DNA of 64,000 bases, taken from Pseudovirgaria hyperparasitica (lineage: Eukaryota; Ascomycota; Dothideomycetes; Acrospermales; Acrospermaceae). The stretch covers positions 1,155,459 through 1,219,458 of the forward strand of contig NW_022985558.1 in the NCBI RefSeq assembly GCF_010093815.1. The letters are read 5' to 3'. Below, in pieces: positions 22,096-33,097 of this stretch (its first letter is position 1; every line of letters starts with the position of its first letter). Position numbers and translations under genes: made by a program. Below the pieces are notes generated by a model that was given only the letters and a program-made list of their open reading frames with translations, searched no databases and was not told the origin of the DNA.

Positions 22096-25000
22096 CTAAA
22101 AAATATCCTCCAGCCCGCTCCACTCCTTCGTCCCCTTCGCAACCGCATCCCGCTCCTTCCAGTACTCGTGGTTGAACTGCCAAAACTCCTCCCCAGTCGC
22201 CTCATCCGTGGCCTTGTGGAACCAGCGCGGCACAAACTCCTCGCCATTCGCCTCTCGCTCGCGTCTCTTTGCGCGCTGCTTCTCCTCGACGCGATTCTTC
22301 TCGCTCGCCGCAAAGTCGTACTCGCCGTCCTCCATCGCGCGCTGGTCCGGCCGGAGCCGGGTGTCCGTCGGCGCAAGCACAGGCCGGAGCTTGTCGTTGA
22401 TCTCGTTGAGCGTGACGCCGAAAGGCGTGAGGTTGAACGGGATGCCCTTTGGACGGGCATGGCATTCCCAGATGAGGACTGCTTGGTTGGTCTTTGCGTT
22501 TGCGCCCACGGCCGCGTCTTCGAAGCCGGGCGTGAGTCGAGCGTAGATCTTGTCGTTCCAGTGACCGCCCACAGACCACCTTGTCTGACCGTTTCCGTCA
22601 AGCACTTTGCCATTAACCTGGTATGCCGAGCTGGCTTTCCAGCCGCGGGGCTTGAATTCGAGCGTGCACACTTCACCCGTCGCGTGGTTCTTGACCTCCA
22701 TGACGCCGTAGTTGTCGACTGTAGGATTTCCCGTGATTATCCCAATGACAGACGACGTGACCTTCTTCCATGTGTAGAGTTCTGAGCCGCCAGACGTGGG
22801 GCGTAGGCGCAGAAACCATGTCCCGAGCGGATTGATGTCAAATGATTTACCGTAAAACTTCGACTTGACCGCAGATTCACCCTGCATGTCATGTTAGCTT
22901 CCTTTTCAAATCGAGTGCGGCATTCCACTCACGTAGTAGTCCCATTTCGGAGCCTCTGCATACGCCGCTCCGATGGGCGGATGGTGGCTGACTTGTTCAA
23001 TGAAGAACCGATAGCCCTTGTCCGGTCGGGCGTACTCGTACGTCTCACCAAGTAAAGGATTGAAAGGTTTAGCCACGCGTCCAATCGTAGAAGCGTACTC
23101 ACTGGCTGCAAAGGCAGCCACGTATACCATACGCTCTGTTGAGTCCATTCGATCGGCAGCCTGGTCAAGAAGATCGGTATATTCCATATCCTCTGCTACA
23201 CGCTGAAGCAGTGAAGTAGGTTCGTTGAACGATACAGGCAGCGTCATCTTAGTCATGTCTTTACCAATCATGGACTTCAAGATCCCCTATTTTTCGTCAA
23301 TTACGACCGCAGTCAGAACAAGTGGCACACATACCCAGAGCGAGATCTTCGGTCGATCATCTGCATCCATCTTCAATCTCTTCCGAGGCCCATCTTCATA
23401 CCCGGCAAATGCAGTCGAGATTTCCGCCGCTTTATCTCCCAAAGTCATATCTGTGGATGGTGCCGTCTCGAACTCCTTCAGACCAGGGCTCGTGACAGGC
23501 ATTTCTTCAATCACTTCTACTTCACCAGCACCGACAGCATCGAAAAACTCCTCATCGTCCTCCGAGTCTGAGTCGATAATCGCTGGGTCTACGAGAGTAG
23601 TCTTTCGGCGAGGCAAGGTGAGCTCAGGCTCTGCAGACTTCGCGCCCGGTGCTCCGGCGTCAGGCTGGGCATCTTCAGCACCAGCCGCACCAGCCGCATT
23701 GTCCATGCCTCCCAGAGCTTCTCTTAGAGCCCGCTTAGTCTGTCGGCGCTTCTCTTCGGACTCGCCAATGCGCTCCTCGAGCTGTTCTTGTTCCTTGGCG
23801 ACCTGCGCCATACTCTCCTCCCACATTCGTCGAACGTTGGCCTCACGGTCTAATCGGTATTGCCAATAAGCGTCACGGTCCCGTGAGATTCTAAGCAAGT
23901 CACCAAGAAGCGCCTTCAAAGTCCCAACGGCGGCTTCATATGAACTGAGAGCTTGTGTGGCGACGGCGTCTGCCAGCTGTAGTGAAGGATTCCTCTCTCG
24001 CTCCATGTGAAGGGCGTGCGACACTTGTGCAAGAAGCTCGAGCTGTAATTTTGCGGACTGAGCGGTCGTGTTAAAAGCATCCTTATTCGCGGGCTGAGGC
24101 TCGTGACTACTGGCATCGTCAAAGTATTCGTCTTCATCGTCTGGGTCCTCGTCAACTGTGTTGGTGCCTGCATGGCTCACCAGCTTGCCCAGCTCTGACA
24201 TGCTAGGAGCATAAGCACTGCCCTCTTCCTCGTGCGCTTCGCTAACAGTTCTCGATATACTTGCTGTTGGTCCGAGGGCACTACTGGGATGGAGATGTCC
24301 ACCAGCCTTGGAGCTTGTAATACTGGCCGCGTCCGTGTCTTTTGCTTGCTTCCTTTCACTGGTAGAGTGCCTTGTTGACTCAAAATCAGTCTTCTGTCGA
24401 CGCTCATCCTCTTTAGCTTCATCCTTGCTCCACTGAATGGCGTTGTTCAACGACCAGAACCATCGCTTCGCTTCGACTTCGTGGTTCGCTTTGAGGTGGT
24501 ATTTGACTGATGATTTGCCCTGTATTTCAAAGAGTTGTTTGTCCTTGGGATCCATATAGAGCTTGGCTATCCTCATGTTGATAGCGCCACGGCACGCCGA
24601 TCCAGCATCCTCTGATCGAAGTGTTAGTTGCACTCCGTCACACATCTGTGCATATTCACATACCTTGTCGTTTGTAGTAGCTCAATACACCATCTTCCAA
24701 GACGAACCACCTGAGCTTGTAACCACTCGTGTAGTTGGTCCACTTCTTCAGATATCCCTTCATTTCGCGCGCTTCCTTGCTACCAAGGGTACCGTCAGCA
24801 CCTGGCTGGGATGCTGCACCACCGAGAATGGTCTTCTCTTGGATGCCGCGTTGCGCCGCGGCCGCTGCGGGCGATTTCTTCAACAACGCTTTCGTCTTAT
24901 CATCCTTTGTGACATCTTGGGGCAACTTCCCTTTCCGGTCTCTGCGGAATGGATCGGCTCCATTGAGCAAAAGTAGTTGAATCAGAGTGGCATCTTTACC

Positions 25001-26017
25001 ACGAGCGCCTTGGTGCAACAATGTGCCGCCGCTTTCCAGTGTCGTATGATCCGTAGCAAGATCTGGCTGATTGACATCGAGCACACTCTTGACTTTCGCA
25101 TCCACCAGCACTCTCTTCAGCTCGTCGTAATTCTTCTTAACGACCAGCTCATGGATATGTGTGATGCATTCTTGGATGAAGTCGAAACGCTTCTCCTGGA
25201 GCAGTTGGTGCACGTCTGCACCACGTGCAACGTCCAAGGGAGTCTGTCCGTTGAAGTTGGTAACCGAGTCATTGATCTCTTCGTCCCGAGCAAGGAGCAT
25301 CTTGACCACCGGGAAGCGACCGAGACTTGCAGCAATATGAAGCGGCGTGTTTCCGTCGCGGTCCCGCGAGTTAATATCCAGGCCATTGCCTTCTCCAGCA
25401 GTGATGTTTGACAGCACAAACTCTACGACACGTAGATCGGCGCATTGTACGGCCAAGTGTAATATCGAAGTACCTTCGAGCCCACCAGACTGATCCCTCA
25501 CAGCTTTTGAAATTGCAGCAGTATCCCCATTCCGCAGTGCTTCGAAGACCCTAAACATCTTCACAGACTGTTCGATCGTTGCGCTCTTGCCAGGCCGTGA
25601 AGGAGCCGAGGTTGGCTGCGGTACCGGAGACACGCCTTCTGGTGACATGGTTGCGGACAAATGCACTCTTCCTTTCATCGACGGTTGTCTTGTGTGCTGC
25701 GTGCCTGGTCGCGTTGATGGTTGCTGCGAATAGAGAGACGGAGATGTTGTAGATTGTGTAGGAGCGGTAGAGGATTCACCGTCGTGTGCCGCGGCTTCGT
25801 TGCGTGAGGATACACGGGAGAGTAGCGACTTGACGCTACTAGATTTTGAGCGCTTATGACTATAGAGTGCACTTGGTTAGCATGGACATGGATATGACTA
25901 GGACAATCGGGGGGTACAGTGCATATCAATGACACCACAATGATGGTACAAGTCGACAACCACAATCTGAAGGGCGTGAACAGTTGTCAATGTTGCGTAC
26001 CTTTCTATCTTGTCCAT
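22096..26017 (-). CDS. OSH1: Oxysterol-binding protein, Osh1/Osh2 type (ankyrin–PH–FFAT–ORD), five exons
   Basis: Sterol/PI4P exchange protein at ER contact sites. Exons: 26001–26017, 24664–25859, 23335–24611, 22933–23286 and 22096–22881; introns of 48–141 nt keep phase throughout, giving 1209 residues. The first exon is only 17 nt and gives MDKIE; it joins an Arg/Ser-rich N-terminus that stays open to 25859. An inner ATG at 25678 would lose 66 residues. Ankyrin repeats cover about residues 110–230 and 285–330. The PH domain is about 370–470, split by an intron after YYKRQ. Acidic FFAT-like motifs are at 566–572 (EYFDDAS) and 759–764 (EFFDAV). A coiled stretch lies near 670–700. The ORD with signature EQVSHHPP is at 927–934. 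OSH2 is an equally valid orthologue name. Confidence 0.95.
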
Positions 26018-26582
26018 GTTGCTATTACGAAGAGAGCCCCTGTGTCTATGTACAGCGGAGCATCTAGATGCAGAACGGCGACAGTTTAAGAAGGAATTAC
26101 AAGCGACAATAAAGGTATTGGATCAGCAAAAGAATTCTTTGTACACAGTCAAGGATGACAATGAGAGGGGAGAGTATGAAAGGGGAGGGGGGGGAGACAA
26201 AGAAGCAGGGAGATTGGAGGAAACAGAGAGAGTGGGGTGCTGCAGTTTGATGAGACGTCAGTCCGCGTTGTGACGTGCGGCGATTAGTGCCTGACTGGGC
26301 TGGCCTGGCTGAGGGTCAGGCCTAAATCCCGGCTGACCTCACAGTGAATAATAGTGCGCTTTCATCGCACAATGCTTTTGCATTCAGCTCTACGTCGAGG
26401 TCTATCATGCGCTGTTAAACTAAATACCGATTCTGCCAGCTCGACAAGAAGCCTCGTATCCACACGCATTGTAGAAAATCGCAGCTTTTGTGCTTGCTTG
26501 TTGATTGTGCACCCCGATCCTCAACTTGGCCCAATGCCCAATGATAGACAGACCAGCTTTCTTTTGACCCCTTTACCAATCA
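26018..26582. other. OSH1-type promoter / PUS7 downstream region
   Basis: Includes a purine-rich tract near 26160–26230. No gene recognised; both flanking genes are on the minus strand. Confidence 0.6.
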
Positions 26583-29243
26583 CTAAGCGCGACCCGAGTA
26601 CTCAGGCTTATATGTCTTGACGCCGCCAGCCTTCATGAGCTCTCGCAGCGCCATTGTCGCATATGTGCTCGATCCAAGCTTCATCCTGATGATGACTGCA
26701 ATCTTCTTCGTGAGCTCATCATCGCCTGCCTTGGGCAAGTTCTGTCGGTCGTTGGCGGTTGTCAGGTTCCTCTCCCTGAATAACCTGTCAAGGTCTGTCT
26801 CGACCAACTGCTCATCGACACTGCTGTAGCTTTTCACCTCTCCGGTCATGCCATCTCCAACTTTGCCGAGGAGCTTCCTGTACCCGCCGCTCAAGCTTAC
26901 TTCCTTCCAACCTCTACGCATATCATGTGGATTGAGCCCTCCACCGCGTTCGCTGGCCATGAATTCCTTGTAAAACTCGCCAATAGCGTTGGCGGGATAC
27001 TCCACGTCCCAGCCCGGCAGGCTTAGCACCACATCAAATATGCTGTACTGTCCACTTTCGGCCTCTTCCTTGTTCAGAGCTCTGGCACGTTCATGTACAT
27101 CGTCCAAACCTGTGGCTCGATCTTCCGCCGCAGGTAACACTACCTCTTCTCCTGCTTGGTCGAAGTCTTCGATCGGTGCAATTGGCTCAGAGTCCTTCTC
27201 CTTGTCCTTATGCTCGTGCACAAGGACCAAGTCGCCCTCGACGACACGGCCGCCATACAACTCCCAGCGCTTTGATGCTACCACGTTCCAGACTAGAGAC
27301 TGATATGCGTGGACGTACATCAAACGCAGCGGGCGTGATATGGTCTGTAATGCACCCTGGAGATCGTTCTCATGTCCTCGCGCAGCCAGATGGCGGATGA
27401 CGGCCGCCTCAGCAGAGAACTTACGGGGAAGTATGCCTAGAGCTTCATAACCCTTTCCAGTAGTCCGCCATATATTGATGGCCAGTGCGCGGTCGAGGTC
27501 ATCTGTTGCGACTGGTGTGGATGATTGATTCCTTCGGTCGATATCAAGGAGGGCCGGATCGAAATCCAGGATCTTGTCGACCGCACCACGGAAATCTTCT
27601 TGTAGCATTTTGACCCCGATCTCGTCCGTTGTTGCAGCAAACGTGCCAAATCGCTGGAGACCATAGTAGTTCAGGAAGCCGTTGCGGTTCAGGTTCGCCA
27701 CAGCTGTCTTGATGATATCCTCCGCCACCTTGGCTTTCTCATCGTGAGGCAGATCTGCAGCACCAGAGAACGAGCAGTCTCGCAGTGTGATGACAAACTC
27801 ATTGCCTGTGAGGTCGCCAAGGTCGAGTCCATTGGGCTGATATTCGAAATCTCCTATCTTTGCTTGCCTCAGGAGCTTCCCGTGTTTACTCAGTTGGTCT
27901 GCATAAGCTCTTCGTACGCAAACTCTCTGAACCGTGACTCCTCTCCTGTCCTTCGTGCCGGCGAATTGAAAGCTCTTGGCCGGTACTTTCATCTGACTCG
28001 CCAAGTATGCTATTGACTCCATCGTGTCTTTGTTCTCCTTGTACAATGTGAAGTGCAGGTATTCTCCTCCAAGCTCTGCCCATCCAAGTTTGCCCCGTGG
28101 TTTCTCAGGGCGACCATCGCTGCGCGAATTCCCACCTCGACCTCCCCTTCCACCTCTATTGCCCCTACCTCCTCTACCGCCCCTACCTCCATGAAAAGTG
28201 TCGTTGCCACGCTGGCTAGGAGGCATGGCTTTGACTACCATGCTGCCATCGTTCTCTGTCAGACTTTCAAGCCGACCGGAGAAGATGTCGCGGATAGCTT
28301 GATGAGCTCTGGTACGTTGCGCCTTATCAGCAAGCTTTCCGACTTTGACTTGTGAGAAATCGCGTGCTTTCCAGTCGGGATGTTTGAGCACGCTGTTGTT
28401 AAGCTTCAGGATTCCAGCAGTTCGATCGCCGAAAAGATCATTCAGGATGAGAATGTTGTCTGCAGAAATTTGTTTGGAATCATGAACTACCGAAGCTTCG
28501 TCAGGCTTTTCGTCGTTCGTTCCTTGCTCGTGCTTAGCATCAGTATCGCCATTGCTGTCTGGTCCTTCATTCGAGCCATTTGTAGCAACAGCTTCATCTG
28601 TAGCTTGCGTTTCCTCTAGAACCTCAGACTCTTTCGTCTCAGCCTGCTTCAACTCCTCAGCTGCCTTAGCTTCCTGTTCCTGCTTCTTCGCCTCTTGCCT
28701 CTTTTTCTCTTCAATTTCGAGCAGGTGCCGTTCCCTCTGCGCAGACTCCTCTCTGACCTTCTCAGCCATCAAACCCTCGATACGGTCGCGAAGCTTCTCA
28801 TCTCCGAGACTCGTCAAATGGCAGACCTCTCCATCGGGCAGAATCTCATTGACCAAGAAATCCGTATAACGCTGCTTGAGCACACCTTCGAATCCCCGGG
28901 TATCTGGTACAACATACTGGGTAATCCCAACACGGCTTTCCTTCGAGACAATGGCGGCAGTAGTATGCGTAGTGACAAGTCGCTGCTCCGAGGCCTTCTC
29001 TAGCTGAGCACGGTTCGAGACTTGTGATTCAGCAGTTGGTTGAGGTGCATTATCTTGGGTGTCGAGCACGAGACGAGGCTCCGGGCCGTCCAATTGAGCC
29101 GTATCTTTTGTGGCTACAGCTGGAGGAGCGTTGTCGAGCTCCATAGCGTCAGGTTGCGATGGATGAAGGGAAGGTGCAGAGGGAGAAAGGCGAGCTCGCT
29201 TTGAGGGAGGACCGTGATCTTCGCGGGGCGACGATGACATCAT
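26583..29243 (-). CDS. PUS7: Pseudouridine synthase 7 (TruD family)
   Basis: Makes pseudouridine in tRNA, U2 snRNA, 5S rRNA and mRNA; nuclear and cytoplasmic. Single exon, 886 residues from the first ATG at 29243 (a second ATG follows at once). The TruD catalytic motif FAGTKDRRGVTVQ has its nucleophilic Asp at residue 432. The family motif LNYYGLQRFG is at about 524–533. The N-terminus is Pro/Ser-rich with a basic SKRARL nuclear signal, then VPDTRGFEGVLKQRYTDFLVNE. A Glu/Lys-rich coiled insert lies at about 150–255 and a Gly/Arg-rich RGG-type box at 352–371, just before the catalytic core. The length exceeds yeast Pus7 (676 residues), mostly through these inserts. It sits between the OSH1-type gene and LHS1 on the same strand. 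Confidence 0.95.
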   Translation of the reverse strand: MMSSSPREDHGPPSKRARLSPSAPSLHPSQPDAMELDNAPPAVATKDTAQLDGPEPRLVLDTQDNAPQPTAESQVSNRAQLEKASEQRLVTTHTTAAIVSKESRVGITQYVVPDTRGFEGVLKQRYTDFLVNEILPDGEVCHLTSLGDEKLRDRIEGLMAEKVREESAQRERHLLEIEEKKRQEAKKQEQEAKAAEELKQAETKESEVLEETQATDEAVATNGSNEGPDSNGDTDAKHEQGTNDEKPDEASVVHDSKQISADNILILNDLFGDRTAGILKLNNSVLKHPDWKARDFSQVKVGKLADKAQRTRAHQAIRDIFSGRLESLTENDGSMVVKAMPPSQRGNDTFHGGRGGRGGRGNRGGRGGRGGNSRSDGRPEKPRGKLGWAELGGEYLHFTLYKENKDTMESIAYLASQMKVPAKSFQFAGTKDRRGVTVQRVCVRRAYADQLSKHGKLLRQAKIGDFEYQPNGLDLGDLTGNEFVITLRDCSFSGAADLPHDEKAKVAEDIIKTAVANLNRNGFLNYYGLQRFGTFAATTDEIGVKMLQEDFRGAVDKILDFDPALLDIDRRNQSSTPVATDDLDRALAINIWRTTGKGYEALGILPRKFSAEAAVIRHLAARGHENDLQGALQTISRPLRLMYVHAYQSLVWNVVASKRWELYGGRVVEGDLVLVHEHKDKEKDSEPIAPIEDFDQAGEEVVLPAAEDRATGLDDVHERARALNKEEAESGQYSIFDVVLSLPGWDVEYPANAIGEFYKEFMASERGGGLNPHDMRRGWKEVSLSGGYRKLLGKVGDGMTGEVKSYSSVDEQLVETDLDRLFRERNLTTANDRQNLPKAGDDELTKKIAVIIRMKLGSSTYATMALRELMKAGGVKTYKPEYSGRA

Positions 29244-29546
29244 ATATGGAAGTCGCGCGCACAAACAGAAGCTGCACGGTCAGACTCTGGATGTGGGTGA
29301 ATTGAGGTTGTGTTGTGAATCAAGCCCTGCGCTATGAAATCTCCAAACTAGGCAAGAGTTCTGCGGAGCTCGGGCGGGGCAGTTTTTCGCGGTGCAAGTC
29401 GCGTAAACATGCACAAATGGCATGGATTGTCACTTAGTGGGCTAGGTATTCTACGCGGCGCTCCAACTATCCTGCTATCATTCAAGTAATGTTTGCGAAT
29501 ATCATCTAAGTATACAACGTCGTCTAGTCTATCTACATGGAGATCA
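29244..29546. other. PUS7 promoter / LHS1 downstream spacer
   Basis: 303 bp, no ORF of interest. Confidence 0.6.
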
Positions 29547-32500
29547 TCATAGTTCGTCCACAACATGCTGTTTCTCTGCCTCTTGGCCTTTCACGGCTTC
29601 ATCCACTATCTTCTGGATCTTCTCTGCCGATGGAGGCTCACCATTCTGATCAACATTGAGTTCAATGACTGGTGGAGTTGCTTGTTCAGCATCGGAAGAC
29701 GTCGATGTCGATGTCGGTTTCTTGGTTTTCGATTTAGATTTCGACTTCGATTTCGACTTCTTGGCTTTCTCCTGCTGCTGTTGATCCCGGATCTTCTTCT
29801 GCAAGATGCTCATAGTAGCCTCAGTCAACTCTTTGGCCTTGCCCTCGACATCTCTGACTGAGAAAGCGGCGTCTTCATGGGAAGCCAGCTTGTCCTGTGC
29901 TGCCATTTTCTCAGCAAGCCAACTCTCAACAGATTCGTACGCTTTCTCGATGACACCCAGATCATCCTCGGTGTATGCCAGACCCATGTCCATCTTCGAG
30001 GGCTTGGTCTTGGGTGTCTCGTCCTCATCGAGCTCAGCCAGAGGATCAGCGCTAGGCGTGCCAACCACTGCTTCTTCCGCAGCCGAGGCTGCTGATGCTG
30101 CGGCCTCCGCGATACTGTTTCTTATCGCGTCAATCATGGACTTAGTTTGCCGAAGTGACTCCTCCATAGTCTTGATAATTTCAGGCCGCTTAACAGATTC
30201 GTCTCGTCGTTTGATTATCGGATCAACAACATCGGTCAGACTCTTCATTTTCTCCTTCAAGATCTCTTTGGTAGCATCAGAGCCCTCGCCGTATAGCCAG
30301 TCACTGATATCAGAGAGTGAGCTCGATAGCTTGTCCCGAACTTCTGCGGTAGACGCAGCGATGAAGCTTTCGTCCTCAAGTAGGTCGCGAGTGCGGTAGG
30401 TATATGCTTCGAGTGAATTTTGCAATTCCGCTCGATCCCGACGACCTTTGTCAGATTTGTCAAATGCGGAGAGCCTGCGTACGTTAGGTTGCTTTCATAA
30501 CACTCTAAAGGCATATGTTACCTGTCTTTCATAGCAGAAAATTCGGGTTTTGTGAACTTTTCATAGCCTTGCGCCGTGGTCGTCACCGCGATGCCGGAGG
30601 AAACACGTTTCTTCTTTGGCTCTTTCACTTTGCTGTCGACTTTAGTGTCAGCAGAAGGGGCTGGCTCTTCAGCTGAAGACGATGCAGACACGTTTTCGGC
30701 CGGTGCTTCCTCGCCTTCTTTGAGCGGTTCCTGGTCACCCTTCTTCGAACCGAAGCCTAAGAAGTCCTTCACGCCACCGAGAACTCCACCCTTATCAGTG
30801 TCCTCAACTTCACAGCTTACCGAGCCCTTTAGAATCTCCGGAAGATTGTCCACGGGATTGATACGAACCAACCACTTGGTCTCGATCTCCTCGCGGTCGC
30901 AGCCATCCTCAACTAGCTTAGACACCGTTGCTGTCATGTTCTCCGTACGGCCCTGAACAACCGGAGACCGAACCGTCTGATCAGTGGCGGTCGGAATCTC
31001 TTGCCAAAGAGTAAATTCGAATTCGTCCGTCGTTTTGAACGGAATTTCCTTTACAATTCCAGTCGGGGAGGTGGGAGTGAACAGTTTCTGAACTCGATCC
31101 TTGAGGTTCCAAATGTACTGTACACCGGAGGCGTAGCCATTCGTATCAGAGTCGCGAATTTCCTTAACTCTGAAGCTGGGGCTCAGGCCAGCCGCTTTGA
31201 ACGCAGCGCCAAAAACGGCAGCTTCATCAGCGTTGACATTGCTTCTCAATTTAGACTTATCATCGGCAATGCTTTCAAGACGCTTTTGAACAAAAGGTGT
31301 CCGCACCGCTCCTCCATGCAGAATGACGGAGTCCAAGTCAGACCACTTTAGTTCTGCTTGCGCTAAAGCTTGAGTGATTGGACCATCAACTCTCGCAGCG
31401 AATTCAGTCGTCATTGCCTCATATTGCGTTCTAGACAATTTGTAGCGGAAGTCGACGTCCTCATAGAGGCTTTCGAAGGAGGCACTCGTGTCAGAGTTGG
31501 CGCTCAGAATCTGGCGTGACTTCTCAGATTGAGCCCACAACTTCGCCATTGTTCTACCATGCTTCTTGATGTCTTCTGTGGTTGCACTAAGAGCCTTGCC
31601 TCCTGGGCTTTCTTTGAACTTGGTGACCATATCATCGAGAATGACAGCGTTGAGGGCATCACCACCAAGTGTCCGGTCCCAGCCCGATCCTAGTACTGCC
31701 ACCTCTTGAACGGTTTTGTTGAACCTTCCGATATCCTTGACAGTCTTGCCTTGGAAGCGAAGAACTGTCGCACTAGTCGAGCCAGCCCCCATGTCGAAGA
31801 CCAGATGATATTCAGGCTTGTTGTCGTCTTTCGTGATGTCTGGGAATGTTCGCGTTGTCGCATAATTCATGCCGACGGCCAGACCATCCGTTATGAGCCC
31901 AATAACTTTGAAGCCTGCCAGGTTGGCAGCAGTCTCCAAGGCACGCTTCTCATCGGCCGTGAAGAAAGGGGGAATAGTGAAAACAACTTCGGAAACGTCT
32001 GTGCCTTTTCCGGCCATAGTCTTCGCATTATCTCTGATATTCTGAAGCTCCATGGCCAAAAGTTCCTCCACAGAGAAGGCCTGTCCATCATCACCAAAGC
32101 TCTTACTTTTGAATGCTATGGTCTGACGACCGTCTCTTTCCACTAGCTGAAGCGCTGGATGAAGCTTTTGGTAGTCATCTACAACCGATTGGTCTTGTAG
32201 CGGCTTGCCTAGGAGAGGCTTCAGATTGGGGTAGACATCGCCAGAAAAGCGCGCGGCCAATGCAAGAGCATCACCACCATACGCTCGTTCCGGATACACG
32301 ACGCCTTGGCCAGTAGACTTGGAGGGCTTGAACGCGATTGCGGAGGCTTCTTTCCTTTTCGAGTCCTTCGTGAGGACAATCTCGAGGGGTATTCCGGGTT
32401 TGACTATAGCTGCCTTGATGTATTCAGTACCGAAATCAATACCTAGGACAGCAGAAGCAGCTGAGGCGGTGCTGGCGAAGAAGAACAGAAGCCCTACTAA

Positions 32501-32548
32501 AAGGGTACATGTCGATGGTAGGCCGCGCCGCCGCCCTGGAGGGGCCAT
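29547..32548 (-). CDS. LHS1: ER-lumen Hsp70 family chaperone (Lhs1/HYOU1 type), two exons
   Basis: Atypical Hsp70 of the ER lumen; partner and nucleotide exchange factor of Kar2/BiP in translocation and folding. Exons are 30522–32548 and 29547–30474, with a GTAACA…GCAG intron of 47 nt, phase 2, giving 984 residues. A hydrophobic signal peptide covers residues 1–30, with cleavage likely after ASTASA. The ATPase domain starts with GIDFGTEY (36–43), then VFDMGAGST (phosphate 2) and LHGGAVRTPFVQ. An acidic, low-complexity loop with Lys/Ser repeats lies in the extended C-terminal region, where helices typical of Grp170 are visible. The protein ends in HVVDEL, a variant of the fungal HDEL retention signal. 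A CAGCGTG element lies about 210 bp upstream of the start. Confidence 0.95.
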
Positions 32549-33097
32549 TACGTGTGTTTACGCGGAGGTTGCGGAGATCTCGGAGGTGTAGAGAAAGCTT
32601 GGATGAGCTTCACAGATGAGAGAATTGTCCCAGCGAAGAATTGAGGGTAGGAGTGGGGGAGATGATGCTTCTTATGGGACTGGGTGCAAGCTATGGGCCA
32701 TCTGATGTAGGTGGGCAGAGGGGAGCGCCAAAGTTGTAGTTGTTCGGTCGTCAGGCCACGCTGGCTTCATCACTTTCTTTGAGGACACTTTACACGCCAA
32801 GAACCCACGCCCGAAGCTTAGGCCAAATATTATTAGATACATGTATGTCACAGTAGCGGGATTAGCAAGTATCTATACAATCTATAGCTTTCTTATTGTC
32901 GAATTTCATGCAGATATCCCTATAGACTGCCACTGCTGCCCTTTGAAGCAGTATTACCCATGGCGCTACTATTCGGACCCTTGATCTGTAGCGCAGCTAT
33001 CCACACAAGAAAGTACTGTCCACCTGTCCTAGACGGCGTTACATGCTCACAAGGAAAATCCATTCTATCACTGCCCAGGATATTGCCGCATTCACTA
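32549..33097. other. LHS1 promoter / FSF1 downstream region
   Basis: No gene recognised. Holds a possible unfolded-protein-response element on the LHS1 side. Confidence 0.6.
32756..32764 (-). promoter_or_regulatory. Possible UPRE in the LHS1 promoter
   Basis: On the coding strand of LHS1 the site reads CCAGCGTGG, containing the CAGCGTG core of the yeast UPRE-1 bound by Hac1, about 210 bp upstream of the ATG. LHS1 orthologues are UPR-induced in yeast, which makes the site plausible. A 7-bp core can occur by chance. Confidence 0.35.

Noticed and set aside
28885-28905. TTCGAATCC-like tRNA B-box resemblance
   Set aside because: It lies inside the PUS7 coding sequence, with no matching A-box or cloverleaf; no tRNA was found in the window.
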